Counted from the stretch's first letter, positions 8,056 through 16,784 are shown. The stretch is 64,000 nt of DNA from Kocuria rosea (GCF_006094695.1 NZ_CP035103.1:3100001-3164000), one strand, 5' to 3'. The notes: generated by a model from the letters alone, not told the origin. Program-made: numbers and translations.

Positions 8056-8273
8056 TGTGACCTGTCACGGCCCGTGAAGTCACATTCGATCCGGGGGACA
8101 TCCAGACAGATTCATCTATTTGCACTAGTCAACAGAGGGTTCTGTGGCGGCTTTTCGCTACCGGTGGGTATTCGGGGGCGGCGGGCGTGGCACGAAGTGG
8201 GGACATCCGGGGCCCTCGGCGTCCCCCGTTGGGCGCACGCAGGGCGCCGTGCGCGGCGTCACATTGCGGGCGC
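8056..8273. other. Rest of the recQ-acyl-CoA synthetase intergenic region
   Basis: 8056-8084 forms another hairpin (TGTGAC/GTCACA outside, TCACG/CGTGA inside). 8100-8160 is the most AT-rich part of the region and contains TTGACT on the minus strand (8127-8132), a possible -35 element, without a convincing -10 at normal spacing. The remainder is GC-rich and holds no recognisable gene. Confidence 0.4.
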
Positions 8274-10070
8274 TCAGCCGCGCAGCCCCGGGAAGTCGGC
8301 CTCCGTGTACTCGACGCCGTACCCGTCGGCCCCGGGCGTCGCGGGGCCGGAGCGGTCCGCGGCCTCCTCCCGCTCGCGCAGCACCACCCGGCGGATCTTG
8401 CCGGAGATGGTCTTGGGCAGGTCCGTGAACTCCACCCGGCGCACCCGCTTGTAGGGGGCGAGGTTCTCCCGGGCGAAGCGCAGGATCTCCCCGGCGAGCT
8501 CCCGGGTGGGCTCCGCGCCGGCGGCGAGCACCAGGTAGGCCTTCGGCACCGCGTGCCGGACCGGGTCCGGCGCCGGGACCACGGCGGCCTCGGCCACCGC
8601 GGGGTGCTCGATGAGCACGGACTCCAGCTCGAACGGGGAGATCCGGTAGTCGGAGGCCTTGAACACGTCGTCGGTGCGGCCCACGTACGTGTAGACGCCG
8701 TGCTCGTCGCGGCGGGCGATGTCGCGCGTGTGGTACCAGCCGTCCTTGACGACCTCGGCCGTGCGCTCGGGCTCGTCGATGTAGCCGGCCATGATCCCGG
8801 GCGGGTCGTCGTCGACCCTCAGGCAGATCTCCCCCTCCTCGGCGGGTGCGCCCGTCTGCGGGTCGAAGAGGTCGACGACGAAGCCCGGCAGGGGCCGGCC
8901 CATGGCCCCCGGCACCACCGGCTGCCCGGGGGTGTTGGCGATCTGCAGCGTGGTCTCCGTCTGCCCGTAGCCGTCCCGGATGGTCACGCCCCAGGCGTCC
9001 TGCACCCGGCGGATCACCTCGGGGTTGAGCGGCTCGCCGGCGGAGACGGCGGACGTCGGCGGGTCCTGCACGCGGTGCAGGTCCGCCTGGATGAGCATCC
9101 GCCACACCGTGGGCGGCGCGCAGAAGCTCGTCACCCCGGCCCGGCCCATCTGCTCCAGGAGACCCGCCGCGTCGAAGCGGGACTGGTTGTGGACGAACAC
9201 GGTGGCCTCCGCGATCCACGGGGCGAAGAAGTTGGACCACGAGTGCTTGCCCCACCCCGGCGAGGCGATGTTCAGGTGGACGTCCCCGGGGCGCAGGCCC
9301 ATCCAGTAGACCGTGGACAGGTGCCCGAAGGAGTAGGAGGCGTGGGTGTGCTCCACGAGCTTGGCCTGGGACGTGGTGCCGGAGGTGAAGTACAGCAGCA
9401 GGGGGTCGCGGGAGCGCGTGACGCCCTCCGGGACGAAGACGGCGTCCGCGTCCGCGGCCTGCTCGTACGGGTGCACGGGACGGCCGGGCAGCTGTGCGCG
9501 CGCCGCCTCCACCTCCGCGGCGGCACCGACGACGACGAGCTCGTAGTCGCCGTCGACGCCCGCGAACTTGGGGGCGTTGGCGGCGTCCGTGACGACCCAC
9601 GAGACCTTGCCGCGCTGCACCCGGTCCAGCAGGTCGGCCGGCGGCATCATCACGGCGGTCGGGATCAGGGGCGCGCCCAGCTTCATGCCGGCGAGCTGGG
9701 TCTCCCACAGCTCGAGCTGGTTGCCGAGCATGAGCAGCACGCGGTCGCCGCGCCGCACCCCCAGGCCCCGCAGCCAGTTCGCGGTGCGCGCCGAGGACCC
9801 GGCGAGCTCCCGGAAGGTCCGCCGGAGCTCCGTGCCGTCCTCCTCGACGATCCACAGCGCGTCCCGGGCCCCGCGCTCCGGGTCCCGGGCGACGTGGTCG
9901 AACCAGTCCAGGGCGTAGTTGAAGTGCTCCATCCGGGGCCAGCGGAACTCCTCGCGGGCCCGGTCGTAGTCCTCGCGCAGCGCCAGGACGCGGTCCCGTG
10001 CCGCCTCGTACTGCTCGGAGACGCCGGGGGCGGCGTCGGACGTCGCACTGGTGGGGACCGGCTCGGCCAT
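8274..10070 (-). CDS. AMP-forming acyl-CoA synthetase (medium-chain/ACSM type)
   Basis: A 598-residue member of the ANL superfamily that activates a carboxylic acid with ATP and CoA, giving acyl-CoA, AMP and PPi. The phosphate-binding loop is LLLYFTSGTTSQAKLVEH, followed by GYGQTE, a hinge at YHTRDIARRDEHGVYTYVGRTDD and the catalytic lysine in LPKTISGKIRR near the C-terminus. The PGWGKHSWSNFFAPW segment is typical of ACSM-like rather than acetyl-CoA synthetases. I chose the ATG at 10070 because GGAGG stands 6-7 nt upstream; the frame is open further up but without family sequence. It is divergent from the MFS gene. Substrate chain length cannot be fixed from sequence. Confidence 0.85.
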   Translation of the reverse strand: MAEPVPTSATSDAAPGVSEQYEAARDRVLALREDYDRAREEFRWPRMEHFNYALDWFDHVARDPERGARDALWIVEEDGTELRRTFRELAGSSARTANWLRGLGVRRGDRVLLMLGNQLELWETQLAGMKLGAPLIPTAVMMPPADLLDRVQRGKVSWVVTDAANAPKFAGVDGDYELVVVGAAAEVEAARAQLPGRPVHPYEQAADADAVFVPEGVTRSRDPLLLYFTSGTTSQAKLVEHTHASYSFGHLSTVYWMGLRPGDVHLNIASPGWGKHSWSNFFAPWIAEATVFVHNQSRFDAAGLLEQMGRAGVTSFCAPPTVWRMLIQADLHRVQDPPTSAVSAGEPLNPEVIRRVQDAWGVTIRDGYGQTETTLQIANTPGQPVVPGAMGRPLPGFVVDLFDPQTGAPAEEGEICLRVDDDPPGIMAGYIDEPERTAEVVKDGWYHTRDIARRDEHGVYTYVGRTDDVFKASDYRISPFELESVLIEHPAVAEAAVVPAPDPVRHAVPKAYLVLAAGAEPTRELAGEILRFARENLAPYKRVRRVEFTDLPKTISGKIRRVVLREREEAADRSGPATPGADGYGVEYTEADFPGLRG

Positions 10071-10230
10071 CGGGGACCTCCATGGTTGTCGCTGCGGGCC
10101 GGACGGAACCGTCCGGCGGGCCATCCCGTGCAGTCTAGTGCGGCGCCCCTCCCCCGTCCCGGGGGCGGGCCCGGTGCCGGCTCTGGAAGGATGGGGGCCG
10201 CACCCCCGCCCGGAAGGAGCCCGTCCCGCC

Positions 10231-11757
10231 ATGCTGTCCCCGGCACCCGACGTCCCGGTCCGCGCCGGCGCCCGCGAGTGGGCCGCCCTCGTGGTCCTGA
10301 TGCTGCCGGTGCTGCTGATCTCGGTGGACAACACGGTGCTGAACTTCGCGCTGCCGGAGATCTCCCGCGAGCTGCGCCCCACCGGCACGCAGCTGCTGTG
10401 GATGGTGGACGCCTATCCGCTGGTGCTCGCCGGGCTGCTCGTGCCCATGGGCGCCCTCGGGGACCGGGTGGGCCGCCGCCGGCTGCTGCTCGTGGGGAGC
10501 ACGGGCTTCGCGGCGGTGTCCGCGCTCGCCGCGTTCGCCCCGACCGGGGAGGCCCTCGTCGCCGCGCGGGCGCTGCTGGGACTCTTCGGCTCGATGCTGA
10601 TGCCCGCGACCCTGTCCCTGCTGCGCAACATCTTCCACGACCCGACGCAGCGGCGGGCGGCCATCGCGGTGTGGGCCACGGGCTTCTCGGCGGGCGGGAT
10701 CCTGGGGCCGGTCGTGGGCGGGTTCCTGCTCCAGCACTTCTGGTGGGGCTCCGTGTTCCTCCTGGCGGTCCCGGTGCTGCTGCCGCTGCTGGTCCTGGCG
10801 CCGGTGCTGGTGCCGGAGTCCCGCAACCCGGCGCCGGGCCCGGTGGACGTGCCCAGCGCCGCGCTGATCATGACCGCCATGGTGGCGCTGGTCCACGGCA
10901 TCAAGGACCTCGGCGGCCACGGCCCGTCCGCCGGCGTGCTGGCGGCCGCGGTGCTGGCCGTGACCGCCGGGACGCTGTTCGTGCGCCGCCAGCTGCGCAG
11001 CCCGGTGCCGATGCTGGACCTGCGGCTGTTCCGCCACGCCCCGTTCACCGGCGGGCTGCTGAACAACCTGGTGGCCTCGACCACCTTCATCGGCTTCCTG
11101 TTCTTCGTCTCCCAGTACCTGCAGCTGGTGGAGGGCCTGCCGCCCCTGGAGGCGGGCCTGGCCCTGCTGCCGGGGGCCGTGGTCACGATCGTCTCGGGGC
11201 TGCTGGTGGTGCACGTGGTCGGCGTCGTGCCCCCCGCGCTCGTGCTCGGCGGCGGGCTGCTGGTCATGGCCTCGGGCTTCCTGCTCGTCCTGCTCGGGGA
11301 CCTCTCCGGCGGGGCCGTGCTCGTGGTGGCCCTCGTGGTCATCGGGCTGGGCTCCGGCGCGGCTCAGACGATCGCGGGGGACCTGATTCTCACCGAGGTG
11401 GCCTCCGAGCAGGCCGGCGCCGCCTCCGCGATCTCGGAGACCGCCTACGAGCTGGGGGCCGGGCTGGGCGTGGCCGTCCTGGGCACGGCCGTGACCGCGA
11501 CCTACGCCGCCCGGGTGGAGGTCCCGCCGGGCCTGGACCCCGGGCAGGCCGCCACCGCGTCCGAGACCGTCGGCGGGGCGGTCGACGTCGCCGCGGCCCT
11601 CGGCCCGGACGCGTCCGGGGAGCTGCTGGCCTCGTCCGTGGCGGCCTTCGAGGCCGGCGTGCACCTGTCGGCCGGGATCGGCGCGGCCCTGCTGGCCGGG
11701 ACCGCCGTGGCCGTGAGCCTGCTGCTGCGCCGGGTCCCGCGGCTCCGGCGCCGGTAG
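10231..11757 (+). CDS. MFS drug exporter, DHA2 (QacA/EmrB-like) family
   Basis: A 508-residue integral membrane protein with about 14 hydrophobic helices. The N-terminal LLISVDNTVLNFALPEISRE and the MFS motif A GDRVGRRRLLLVGS (about residue 80) place it in the proton-coupled DHA2 subfamily of multidrug exporters, close in type to QacA/SmvA. Motif C-like glycine-rich sequence follows at GFSAGGILGPVVGG. The ATG at 10231 has GGAAGGAG about 11 nt upstream. It is divergent from the acyl-CoA synthetase and converges with the DUF2254 gene 10 bp away. Substrates are likely lipophilic cations by family; this is not visible in the sequence. Confidence 0.85.
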   Translation: MLSPAPDVPVRAGAREWAALVVLMLPVLLISVDNTVLNFALPEISRELRPTGTQLLWMVDAYPLVLAGLLVPMGALGDRVGRRRLLLVGSTGFAAVSALAAFAPTGEALVAARALLGLFGSMLMPATLSLLRNIFHDPTQRRAAIAVWATGFSAGGILGPVVGGFLLQHFWWGSVFLLAVPVLLPLLVLAPVLVPESRNPAPGPVDVPSAALIMTAMVALVHGIKDLGGHGPSAGVLAAAVLAVTAGTLFVRRQLRSPVPMLDLRLFRHAPFTGGLLNNLVASTTFIGFLFFVSQYLQLVEGLPPLEAGLALLPGAVVTIVSGLLVVHVVGVVPPALVLGGGLLVMASGFLLVLLGDLSGGAVLVVALVVIGLGSGAAQTIAGDLILTEVASEQAGAASAISETAYELGAGLGVAVLGTAVTATYAARVEVPPGLDPGQAATASETVGGAVDVAAALGPDASGELLASSVAAFEAGVHLSAGIGAALLAGTAVAVSLLLRRVPRLRRR

Positions 11758-11766
11758 CGGACCCGC

Positions 11767-13059
11767 TCAGTCGGCCGAGCGCAGCCTGACGTGCTGCTCC
11801 ACCCGGGCGAGGTCCCGGGGGTGGGGTGCGCCCTCGCGGAAGCGGGCGAGCAGGACGTCGACGTGCTCGCGCGCCTGCCGCCGCACGGACGGGTGGACGC
11901 TGGCCGCCTCGATCCGGGCGGCGAGGTCCACGAGGGCCAGCAGGACGCTGACGTGCCCGGTGGCGTGCGGGCCGATCTGGTCGAACGGCATGTCCACGAT
12001 CTCCTCGACCCCCACCGTCCCGTAGCGCAGCCGGTGCACGCCGTCGACCACCACCGTGTTCCCCGGCAGCGGGCGGGCCACGGCGGCGACGATCCCGGAC
12101 GCGACCTCCTCGACGGCGTTGACCGCGGTGTAGGGGTCGTTGGTGCTCGGGGAGAGGGCGCGCACGGCGAGCTCCACGACCTGCTGCTCCGCGAAGCGGA
12201 CGTCCTGGAGCGCCGAGCGCGAGTCGCCCACCCGCACGCAGCGCCGCAGCCGGTCCGCCAGCTCCCCGGCCCGGTGCGCGGGCCACACCCGGACCAGCGG
12301 CTCCTCCGCCAGGACGTGGTCGCCCACCCGCGGCACGAGCTCGAGGACGACGTCACCGGCCGCGGCGTGGTCCCGGAGCCGCTCGTAGTCGACGCCGACG
12401 ACGTAGCCCACGCTGCCCGCACGGACCTCTCCCCCGCCGCTGCGGCGCCCCGCGGTCCGGACCAGCTCCTCCGGCGTCTCCTCCGGGTGCCACCGCTCGA
12501 TCACGTCCAGCAGGCGCCGGCGCGCGCCGTGGACGAGGGTGTCCACCTGCACGGAGTCCGCGATGTGGTGGATGAAGTAGACGATCAGGGCGACGTCCGC
12601 GACCGCCAGCAGCACGCCGAGGTTGACCGCCAGGTGCGGGACGAACGGCTGGGCGAGGTCGTCGGAGGCCGAGCGGATCGTGCGCAGGACCAGCAGCGCG
12701 TAGATGAAGGTGGACACGAGCACGCCCAGCACCACCTGGTTGCCGCGGTCCGCCATGAAGTTGCGCACCAGCCGGGGCCCGTACGTGGAGCTGGCCGTGG
12801 CGATCACCGAGATGGTGATGGAGAAGGCGGTGGCGGCCACGCCCAGCATCGATCCGCCGATCGCGGAGAGCATCGACCGGGACCCGTCGATGCCGACGGC
12901 GTAGACCCACGCGATCCACGGGGAGTCCAGGTCCTCGGGCAGCCACCGGTCGACGGCCACCACGGACTGGGCCAGGACGACGGCGGCGAGAACGCACACG
13001 GCGGGCACGAACCAGAACCTGTCGAACACCCGGCGCCACGAGCCGGAGAGCTTGTCCAT
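11767..13059 (-). CDS. DUF2254 membrane protein
   Basis: A 430-residue protein with four membrane segments in the first 170 residues (for example FWFVPAVCVLAAVVLA and VNLGVLLAVADVALIVYFIHHIA) and a soluble C-terminal half. The sequences SMLGVAATAFSITISVIATASSTYGPRL and SPSTNDPYTAVNAVEE are signatures of the DUF2254 family of predicted membrane proteins, whose biochemical role is not established. The first has the ion-channel-like glycine/serine pattern of the family, but transport is speculation. Transcription probably begins at the ATG itself, from a TAGGGT element 6 nt upstream. Confidence 0.85.
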   Translation of the reverse strand: MDKLSGSWRRVFDRFWFVPAVCVLAAVVLAQSVVAVDRWLPEDLDSPWIAWVYAVGIDGSRSMLSAIGGSMLGVAATAFSITISVIATASSTYGPRLVRNFMADRGNQVVLGVLVSTFIYALLVLRTIRSASDDLAQPFVPHLAVNLGVLLAVADVALIVYFIHHIADSVQVDTLVHGARRRLLDVIERWHPEETPEELVRTAGRRSGGGEVRAGSVGYVVGVDYERLRDHAAAGDVVLELVPRVGDHVLAEEPLVRVWPAHRAGELADRLRRCVRVGDSRSALQDVRFAEQQVVELAVRALSPSTNDPYTAVNAVEEVASGIVAAVARPLPGNTVVVDGVHRLRYGTVGVEEIVDMPFDQIGPHATGHVSVLLALVDLAARIEAASVHPSVRRQAREHVDVLLARFREGAPHPRDLARVEQHVRLRSAD

Positions 13060-13065
13060 GCGCCC

Positions 13066-13071
13066 ACCCTA
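13066..13071 (-). promoter_or_regulatory. -10 element of the DUF2254 gene (leaderless type)
   Basis: TAGGGT on the minus strand, 6 nt before the ATG at 13059. Confidence 0.45.
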
Positions 13072-13096
13072 GACCTGCCCCTCCCGGCGGTGGCGG

Positions 13097-13102
13097 TAGG
13101 CT
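13097..13102 (+). promoter_or_regulatory. Candidate -10 element of the orphan pstS
   Basis: TAGGCT about 77 nt upstream of the ATG at 13180. No GTTCACC-type PHO repeats are seen around it, unlike the other pstS copy. Confidence 0.35.
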
Positions 13103-13179
13103 GGGCGCCCGGACCCGCGCACCCGCGGACGCGCCACCTCCCTGACGCCCCACCTGACCGCCCTCGAGGAGACCTCCCC

Positions 13180-14328
13180 ATGCTCAACGCTTCGCGACCG
13201 CGCCGACGGAACAGGACCGGCCGTGCGCTGCGGGCCGGCGCGGCCCCGGCCCTGGTCCTGGCCCTGGCGGCGCTGACCGGGTGCGGCTCGGACTACCCCC
13301 TCGGCGAGGAGCAGCGCCGCGCCGCGGAAGAGGGCGGCTCGGACCTGTCCGGGATCCTCACCGGGGTGGGCTCCTCGGCGCAGAACGCCGCCATGCTGAC
13401 GTGGCGGAGCGGCTTCGAGTCGATGCACCCGGACGCGCAGGTGCAGTACCTCTCCGCGGGTTCCGGGGCGGGGCGCAGCGCGCTCGTGGGGGGCGGCACC
13501 GACTTCGCCGGCTCGGACGCCTACCTGGACGAGGAGGAGCAGGCCGAGGTCCGGGACTTCTGCGGCCCCGGTGGCGCCCTGAACATCCCCGTCTACATCT
13601 CCCCGATCAGCGTGGCCTTCAACCTCCCCGGCATCCAGGAGCTCGACCTCGACGCCGCGACCATCGCGGGCATCTTCCGCCACGAGATCACCCGGTGGGA
13701 CGACCCGGCCATCGCCGCCCAGAACTCCGGCGTGGAGCTGCCCGACCTGCCGATCACGCCCATCGCCCGCGCGGACGACTCGGGGACGACCGAGAACTTC
13801 ACCGACTACCTGCACTCGGTGGTCCCCGAGGTGTGGACGGACGAGGAGGACGGCGGCTGGCCGGCGGGGCTGCCCACGGAGCGCTCCCAGGGCAACGCCG
13901 GGGTGGTGAGCCTCACGGCCGAGACCGAGGGCGCCGTCACCTACGCGGACGACTCGCTCGTGGACGACTCCCTCGGCAAGGCCCGGGTGAAGGTGGGCTC
14001 CGAGTACGTGGCCGTGTCCGGCGAGGCGGCCGGCACCGCGGTCGGCGAGGCCTCCCGGGTGGAGGGCACCGGCCGGCACGACATCGCCCTCGAGCTGGAC
14101 CGCGAGCCGGACGCGCCCGGGGCCTATCCGGTGGTCCTCGTCTCCTACCACATCTACTGCAGCAGCTACGGGGACCCGGAGGTCCTCGAGCTGGCCAAGG
14201 AGTTCGGGCACTACGTGGTCAGCGAGGAGGGCCAGCAGGCCTCCTCGGAGGCCGTCAAGAGCGCCCCGCTGCCGGAGAACCTGACCGCCGAGGCGCAGGC
14301 CGCCCTCGACTCGATCACCCTCCGCTGA
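13180..14328 (+). CDS. pstS: Orphan PstS-type phosphate-binding lipoprotein
   Basis: A 382-residue solute-binding lipoprotein with a lipobox LAALTGC and family motifs: SGILTGVGSSAQNAAM, SAGSGAGRSALVGGGTDFAGS, INVAFNLP-type sequence (ISVAFNLPGI) and ADDSGTTENF, which line the phosphate site in PstS. It is closely related to the PstS at 24546-25661 (same DFAGSDAYLD and YISPI segments) but no pstC, pstA or pstB lies nearby, so it must share another permease or act alone. The ATG at 13180 has GAGGAGA 7 nt upstream. An ArsO-like flavoprotein starts 23 bp downstream, probably in the same transcript, which raises the possibility of an arsenate-related or phosphate-scavenging role. Confidence 0.88.
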   Translation: MLNASRPRRRNRTGRALRAGAAPALVLALAALTGCGSDYPLGEEQRRAAEEGGSDLSGILTGVGSSAQNAAMLTWRSGFESMHPDAQVQYLSAGSGAGRSALVGGGTDFAGSDAYLDEEEQAEVRDFCGPGGALNIPVYISPISVAFNLPGIQELDLDAATIAGIFRHEITRWDDPAIAAQNSGVELPDLPITPIARADDSGTTENFTDYLHSVVPEVWTDEEDGGWPAGLPTERSQGNAGVVSLTAETEGAVTYADDSLVDDSLGKARVKVGSEYVAVSGEAAGTAVGEASRVEGTGRHDIALELDREPDAPGAYPVVLVSYHIYCSSYGDPEVLELAKEFGHYVVSEEGQQASSEAVKSAPLPENLTAEAQAALDSITLR

Positions 14329-14351
14329 CCGGCCGGGACGGGAGCACGGAC

Positions 14352-15434
14352 GTGGGCGAGGTCCTCGACGTCGCCGTGGTGGGCGCCGGGCAGGCCGGAC
14401 TGGCCGTGGGCTACCACCTCCGGCGCACCGGCCTGTCCTTCGCGCTCCTCGACGAGCAGGAGGCGCCGGGCGGGGCGTGGCGGCACGTCTGGCCGTCGCT
14501 GCGGCTGTTCTCCCCCGCCGCGTACTCGTCCCTGCCCGGGCACCCGATGCCGGACACGGCCGGGGCGGCCCCGGACGCCGCGCACGTGGTCGACTACCTG
14601 TCCCGGTACGAGGAGCGCTACGGGCTGCCCGTCCGGCGACCGGTCCGGGTGCGGGCCGTGCACCGTGACGGGGCGGGGTTCCGCCTGGTGACGGACGACG
14701 GCGAGCTGCGGGCGCGCGCCGTCGTGAGCGCCACCGGCACGTGGTCGCAGCCGTTCCGTCCTGCCCTCCCCGGGCAGCGGGAGTACCGCGGCGAGCAGGT
14801 GCACAGCGCCCACTACGAGGGGCCGGCGCGGTACCGCGGCCGCCGCGTGCTCGTGGTCGGCGGGGCGAACTCGGGGGCGCAGATCGCCGCCGAGCTCGCC
14901 GAGGTGTGCGAGCTGACGTGGTGCACCAACGCCCCGCCCCGCTACCTCCCCGACGAGGTCGACGGGCGCGAGCTGTTCCGCGTGGCCACGCTGCGCGCCC
15001 AGGCCCTCGCCGCGGGCCGGCCGGATCCCGGCGGGGTGGCGAGCCTCGGCGACGTGGTGGCCGTTCCCTCCGTGCGCCGCGCCCGCGACGCCGGGGTGCT
15101 CGACCCCCGGCCGATGTTCACGCGCTTCACCGCGCACGGCGTGGTCATGACGGACGGCCGGGAGCAGCCCGTGGACGCCGTCGTGTGGTGCACCGGGTTC
15201 CGCCCGGCCCTCCGGCACCTGCGGCCCCTGCACCTGCGGGAGGACGACGGGCGGATCCGCACCGAGGGAACGGCCTCCACCCGGGTGCCCGGCCTGTACC
15301 TCGTGGGGTACGGGGACTGGACGGGCCCGGGATCGGCAACCCTCGTCGGTGTCGGCCGCTCGGCGCGGGACACGGTCGCGGCGGTGCGGAAGCGGCTCGC
15401 CGGCGGCTGGGACCAGCGCGCGGCCGCCCCCTAG
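14352..15434 (+). CDS. FAD-dependent monooxygenase, ArsO-like
   Basis: A 360-residue single-component flavoprotein. The FAD-binding Rossmann motif is VAVVGAGQAGLAVGYHL at the N-terminus, an NAD(P)H-binding motif VLVVGGANSGAQIAAEL follows at about residue 165, and the C-terminal GLYLVGYGDWTG closes the FAD site. The segments SLRLFSPAAYSSLPGHPMP and PPRYLPDEVDGRELF resemble ArsO, a flavin monooxygenase found in arsenic-resistance clusters. A GTG at 14352 with GGGAG 8 nt upstream is the best start. It follows the orphan pstS by 23 bp. The ArsO assignment rests on remembered family motifs; a general flavin-containing monooxygenase remains possible. Its stop overlaps the convergent gene's stop by 4 bp. 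Confidence 0.7.
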   Translation: MGEVLDVAVVGAGQAGLAVGYHLRRTGLSFALLDEQEAPGGAWRHVWPSLRLFSPAAYSSLPGHPMPDTAGAAPDAAHVVDYLSRYEERYGLPVRRPVRVRAVHRDGAGFRLVTDDGELRARAVVSATGTWSQPFRPALPGQREYRGEQVHSAHYEGPARYRGRRVLVVGGANSGAQIAAELAEVCELTWCTNAPPRYLPDEVDGRELFRVATLRAQALAAGRPDPGGVASLGDVVAVPSVRRARDAGVLDPRPMFTRFTAHGVVMTDGREQPVDAVVWCTGFRPALRHLRPLHLREDDGRIRTEGTASTRVPGLYLVGYGDWTGPGSATLVGVGRSARDTVAAVRKRLAGGWDQRAAAP

Positions 15435-15655
15435 ACCGGGTCGTCGGGTCCGAGGTCCTCCGGTCGCCGGTCGCGCCGGACGAAGCGGACCACCCGGACG
15501 GCGATCACCCCGGCCCAGAGCAGCAGCAGCACGAACACGAAGGCGCTGAACACCCCGTCCTCCGAGGACCAGGTGAGCAGCTGGCCCGCGAGCAGCAGCA
15601 CCGCGGTCGCGGAGAGCAGGATCAGCGCGGTGCGCTCGCTGCTTCGCTCGGACAT
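15431..15655 (-). CDS. Small two-helix membrane protein
   Basis: A 74-residue protein with two hydrophobic stretches (ALILLSATAVLLLAGQLL and GVFSAFVFVLLLLWAGVIAVRVV) joined by a short loop, then a basic and acidic tail VRRDRRPEDLGPDDPV. The ATG at 15655 is supported by AGGAG 6 nt upstream. It converges with the ArsO-like gene, overlapping by 4 bp. I do not recognise a family and assign no function. Confidence 0.65.
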   Translation of the reverse strand: MSERSSERTALILLSATAVLLLAGQLLTWSSEDGVFSAFVFVLLLLWAGVIAVRVVRFVRRDRRPEDLGPDDPV

Positions 15656-15781
15656 GGCGGCTCCTGCCGGTCGGCGTCCTGGTCCCCGGATCCTCGCACA
15701 TCCCGGACGGGTGCGTCCTGCGGGGCTCCGGTCCGGGAACGTCATCCGCCGCCCTTCCCCCGACACGGCGGGCCGTCGGGC

Positions 15782-15787
15782 TACCGT
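15782..15787 (+). promoter_or_regulatory. Candidate -10 element of the small lipoprotein gene
   Basis: TACCGT, 30 nt before the ATG at 15818; leaves room for the GAGAGG ribosome-binding site. Confidence 0.4.
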
Positions 15788-15817
15788 GGAGAGGTCCCCG
15801 ACAGAGAGGCTCCCCCG

Positions 15818-16072
15818 ATGCGCCGCACCCTTCCCGCCGTGGCCCTGCTCGCGCTGACGCTGACCGGGTGCGACGACCGGCCGGAGGAGGTGGCGAGCAC
15901 CCCCGGCGCCTCCCCCACCTCCTTCAGTCCTCCTCCCCCGGTCACCGCCACGCCGACCCCGACGCCCGACGGCCTGCCCACGGATCCGGGCACCGGGTCC
16001 GCGGCTCCGGCCCCGGACCCGCCCGGCCCCGAGTCGGTCCCCACCCCCTCCGAGCAGCTCGACGGGCCGTAG
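15818..16072 (+). CDS. Small Pro/Thr-rich lipoprotein
   Basis: An 84-residue product beginning MRRTLPAVALLALTLTGCDD, a lipoprotein signal with lipobox LTGC. The mature part is almost entirely Pro, Thr, Ser, Ala and Gly (SPPPPVTATPTPTPDG), a disordered wall-spanning type of sequence. GAGAGG stands about 8 nt before the ATG. It has no detectable domain and no obvious operon partner; exported structural or linker-like role is only a guess. Confidence 0.6.
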   Translation: MRRTLPAVALLALTLTGCDDRPEEVASTPGASPTSFSPPPPVTATPTPTPDGLPTDPGTGSAAPAPDPPGPESVPTPSEQLDGP

Positions 16073-16237
16073 CACGGCCCGGGCGGGAGGACGCCGGCGT
16101 CCGGCCGGACAAAAGTGCAGGGGATGCCGACGGATGTCCACACCTCGATCCCTCGGCGACACGCGCGGGCCACGGGTCCCCCCGGGCTCTCACATGCATA
16201 AACATGGGCATACCCCCTCTCCCTGGAAGGTTCCCCC

Positions 16238-16522
16238 ATGTACGAGAACACCGCTCTCGTTCCCCGCCCCCGCTGGGCCACCCATCAGGAGCTGACCGAC
16301 CCCGAGACGGTCACCAACTCGCGGGAGCTGCCCGCCCGGTCCCTCGCCGGCCCGTCGGCGGTCGCGCTCCTGGAGACCTGGGAGGTCATCACCACCGCGG
16401 ACGGCTCCTACGCCCACCGTGACGGGCTCGTCCTGCACATCGGCCACGAGGCGTGGACCGTGGAGCAGGCCAGGGCCCTGCACGACCGCATCGGCGAGGC
16501 CCTCGCACTGCTCGACCGGTAG
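16238..16522 (+). CDS. Hypothetical 94-residue protein
   Basis: Starts MYENTALVPRPRWATHQE with GGAAGG about 9 nt before the ATG. The product is soluble, without signal or membrane segment. A likely beta-hairpin core (LETWEVITTADGSYAHRDGLVLHI) is followed by a helix WTVEQARALHDRIGEALALLD. Codon use matches neighbours, so it is probably real. I do not recognise the family. It is a single gene between the lipoprotein and tRNA-Lys. Confidence 0.6.
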   Translation: MYENTALVPRPRWATHQELTDPETVTNSRELPARSLAGPSAVALLETWEVITTADGSYAHRDGLVLHIGHEAWTVEQARALHDRIGEALALLDR

Positions 16523-16580
16523 CACCACCGGCGCCGCCGGGCGCCCCCCGCGCACCGGGTCGCCCGCCGCGGGGGAGCAG

Positions 16581-16623
16581 AGAACCCCACCGGCCCCGGG
16601 CGCACCGGGAGCGATGGGGTTCT
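16581..16623 (-). terminator. Hairpin downstream of tRNA-Lys
   Basis: AGAACCCCA (16581-16589) pairs perfectly with TGGGGTTCT (16615-16623), with a GC-rich inner region. It begins 9 nt after the tRNA 3' end on the minus strand. Confidence 0.5.
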
Positions 16624-16631
16624 GTCGCGGG

Positions 16632-16704
16632 TGGGCCCCGTGGGGCTCGAACCCACGACCCATGGATTAAAAGTCCACTGCTCTACCAGCTGAGCTAGAG
16701 GCCC
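16632..16704 (-). tRNA. tRNA-Lys (anticodon TTT)
   Basis: The minus strand folds into a 73-nt cloverleaf: acceptor GGGCCTC pairs with GGGGCCC (one G-T wobble), D arm GCTC...GAGC, anticodon loop CTTTTAA giving TTT, T arm GTGGG-TTCGAGC-CCCAC, discriminator A. CCA is not encoded. It reads AAA and AAG lysine codons. Confidence 0.96.
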
Positions 16705-16749
16705 GTGCTCCACCGGCGAGCGCGGGGCGGCCGGTCCGGAGCGGGCACC

Positions 16750-16755
16750 ACTCTA
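16750..16755 (-). promoter_or_regulatory. -10 element of tRNA-Lys
   Basis: TAGAGT on the minus strand, about 45 nt before the mature 5' end; identical to the hexamer of the divergent glutaminase promoter. Confidence 0.45.
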
Positions 16756-16784
16756 CCGCACGGTCCCCCCGGGAGCCGGACGCC

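Noticed and set aside
8127..8132. TTGACT as a recQ promoter -35
   Set aside because: No acceptable -10 at 16-18 bp spacing on the minus strand; kept only as a note.
8187..11789. 1200-codon open frame on the plus strand
   Set aside because: Antisense to the acyl-CoA synthetase and out of frame in the MFS gene; no family features.
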